In this document: positions 6,072 to 6,104 of the stretch, in pieces
How the letters are laid out: the number at the start of each line of letters is the position of its first letter
Position numbering within the stretch: position 1 is the stretch's first letter
NCBI GenBank assembly: GCA_031284665.1
Contig: JAITXR010000082.1
Location: 1-6,104 of the forward strand
Source: Paludibacter sp.
Lineage (GTDB): Bacteria > Bacteroidota > Bacteroidia > Bacteroidales > Paludibacteraceae
Reading direction: 5' to 3'
Length of the DNA stretch: 6,104 bases
Translations under genes and position numbers: made by a program
Notes under the pieces: model-generated
What the model was told of the DNA's origin: nothing
Seen by the model: the letters and a program-made list of their open reading frames with translations, nothing else
Database searches by the model: none

Positions 6072-6101
6072 GTTGAGGGCGTTGCACGCAACGCCCTCAA
6101 C
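6072..6101. repeat. 30-bp perfect palindromic repeat, family C, at window edge
   Basis: The 14-base arms 6072-6085 (GTTGAGGGCGTTGC) and 6088-6101 are exact reverse complements around AC. It is distinctly GC-richer than its surroundings and unrelated to families A and B. It resembles the dispersed GGGCGTTGC-type palindromes I recall from Bacteroidota genomes. The window stops 3 bp after it, so flanking repeats or a larger element cannot be seen. It could also act as a transcript-end hairpin for the large gene, though no T-tract is visible. Confidence 0.75.
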
Positions 6102-6104
6102 GCA

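Overview
The window looks like chromosomal DNA from a member of the Bacteroidota, most likely order Bacteroidales. The evidence is AT-rich intergenic DNA, no clear Shine-Dalgarno sequence before any of the three genes, three matches to the Bacteroidota promoter pattern (TTG, 17-23 bp, TAnnTTTG), a protein resembling the DUF4450 / six-hairpin glycosidase-like proteins typical of that phylum, and several unrelated palindromic repeats between genes. I cannot name a species.

Layout: positions 1-697 hold no convincing gene. This AT-rich stretch contains a GAAA-loop hairpin, a 17-bp operator-like palindrome, two promoter candidates and three palindromic repeats. Three genes follow, all on the + strand. 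The first (698-1504) encodes a LiaF/YvqF-like membrane protein with four transmembrane helices and a repetitive VFGG-type C-terminal domain. The second (1602-2405) encodes a LytTR DNA-binding protein tethered to the membrane by four predicted helices, with no receiver domain. The third (2484-5954) encodes a large exported protein with a central six-hairpin (alpha/alpha) region, probably acting on carbohydrate. Positions 5955-6104 hold direct repeats and another long palindrome at the window edge.

How the parts may work together: the first two genes probably form a small envelope-sensing module, in which a LiaF-like protein and a membrane-bound LytTR factor sit together with no histidine kinase visible. 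A candidate LytTR direct-repeat site lies just upstream of the LytTR gene and suggests autoregulation. The third gene appears to have its own promoter, overlapping the 3' end of the LytTR gene, so it is probably a separate transcription unit. No SusC/SusD pair or other polysaccharide-utilisation gene is visible here.

The least ordinary features are the kinase-less LiaF/LytTR pair with its possible binding site, and the dense intergenic palindromes. Two copies of one palindrome family bracket the LiaF-like gene.
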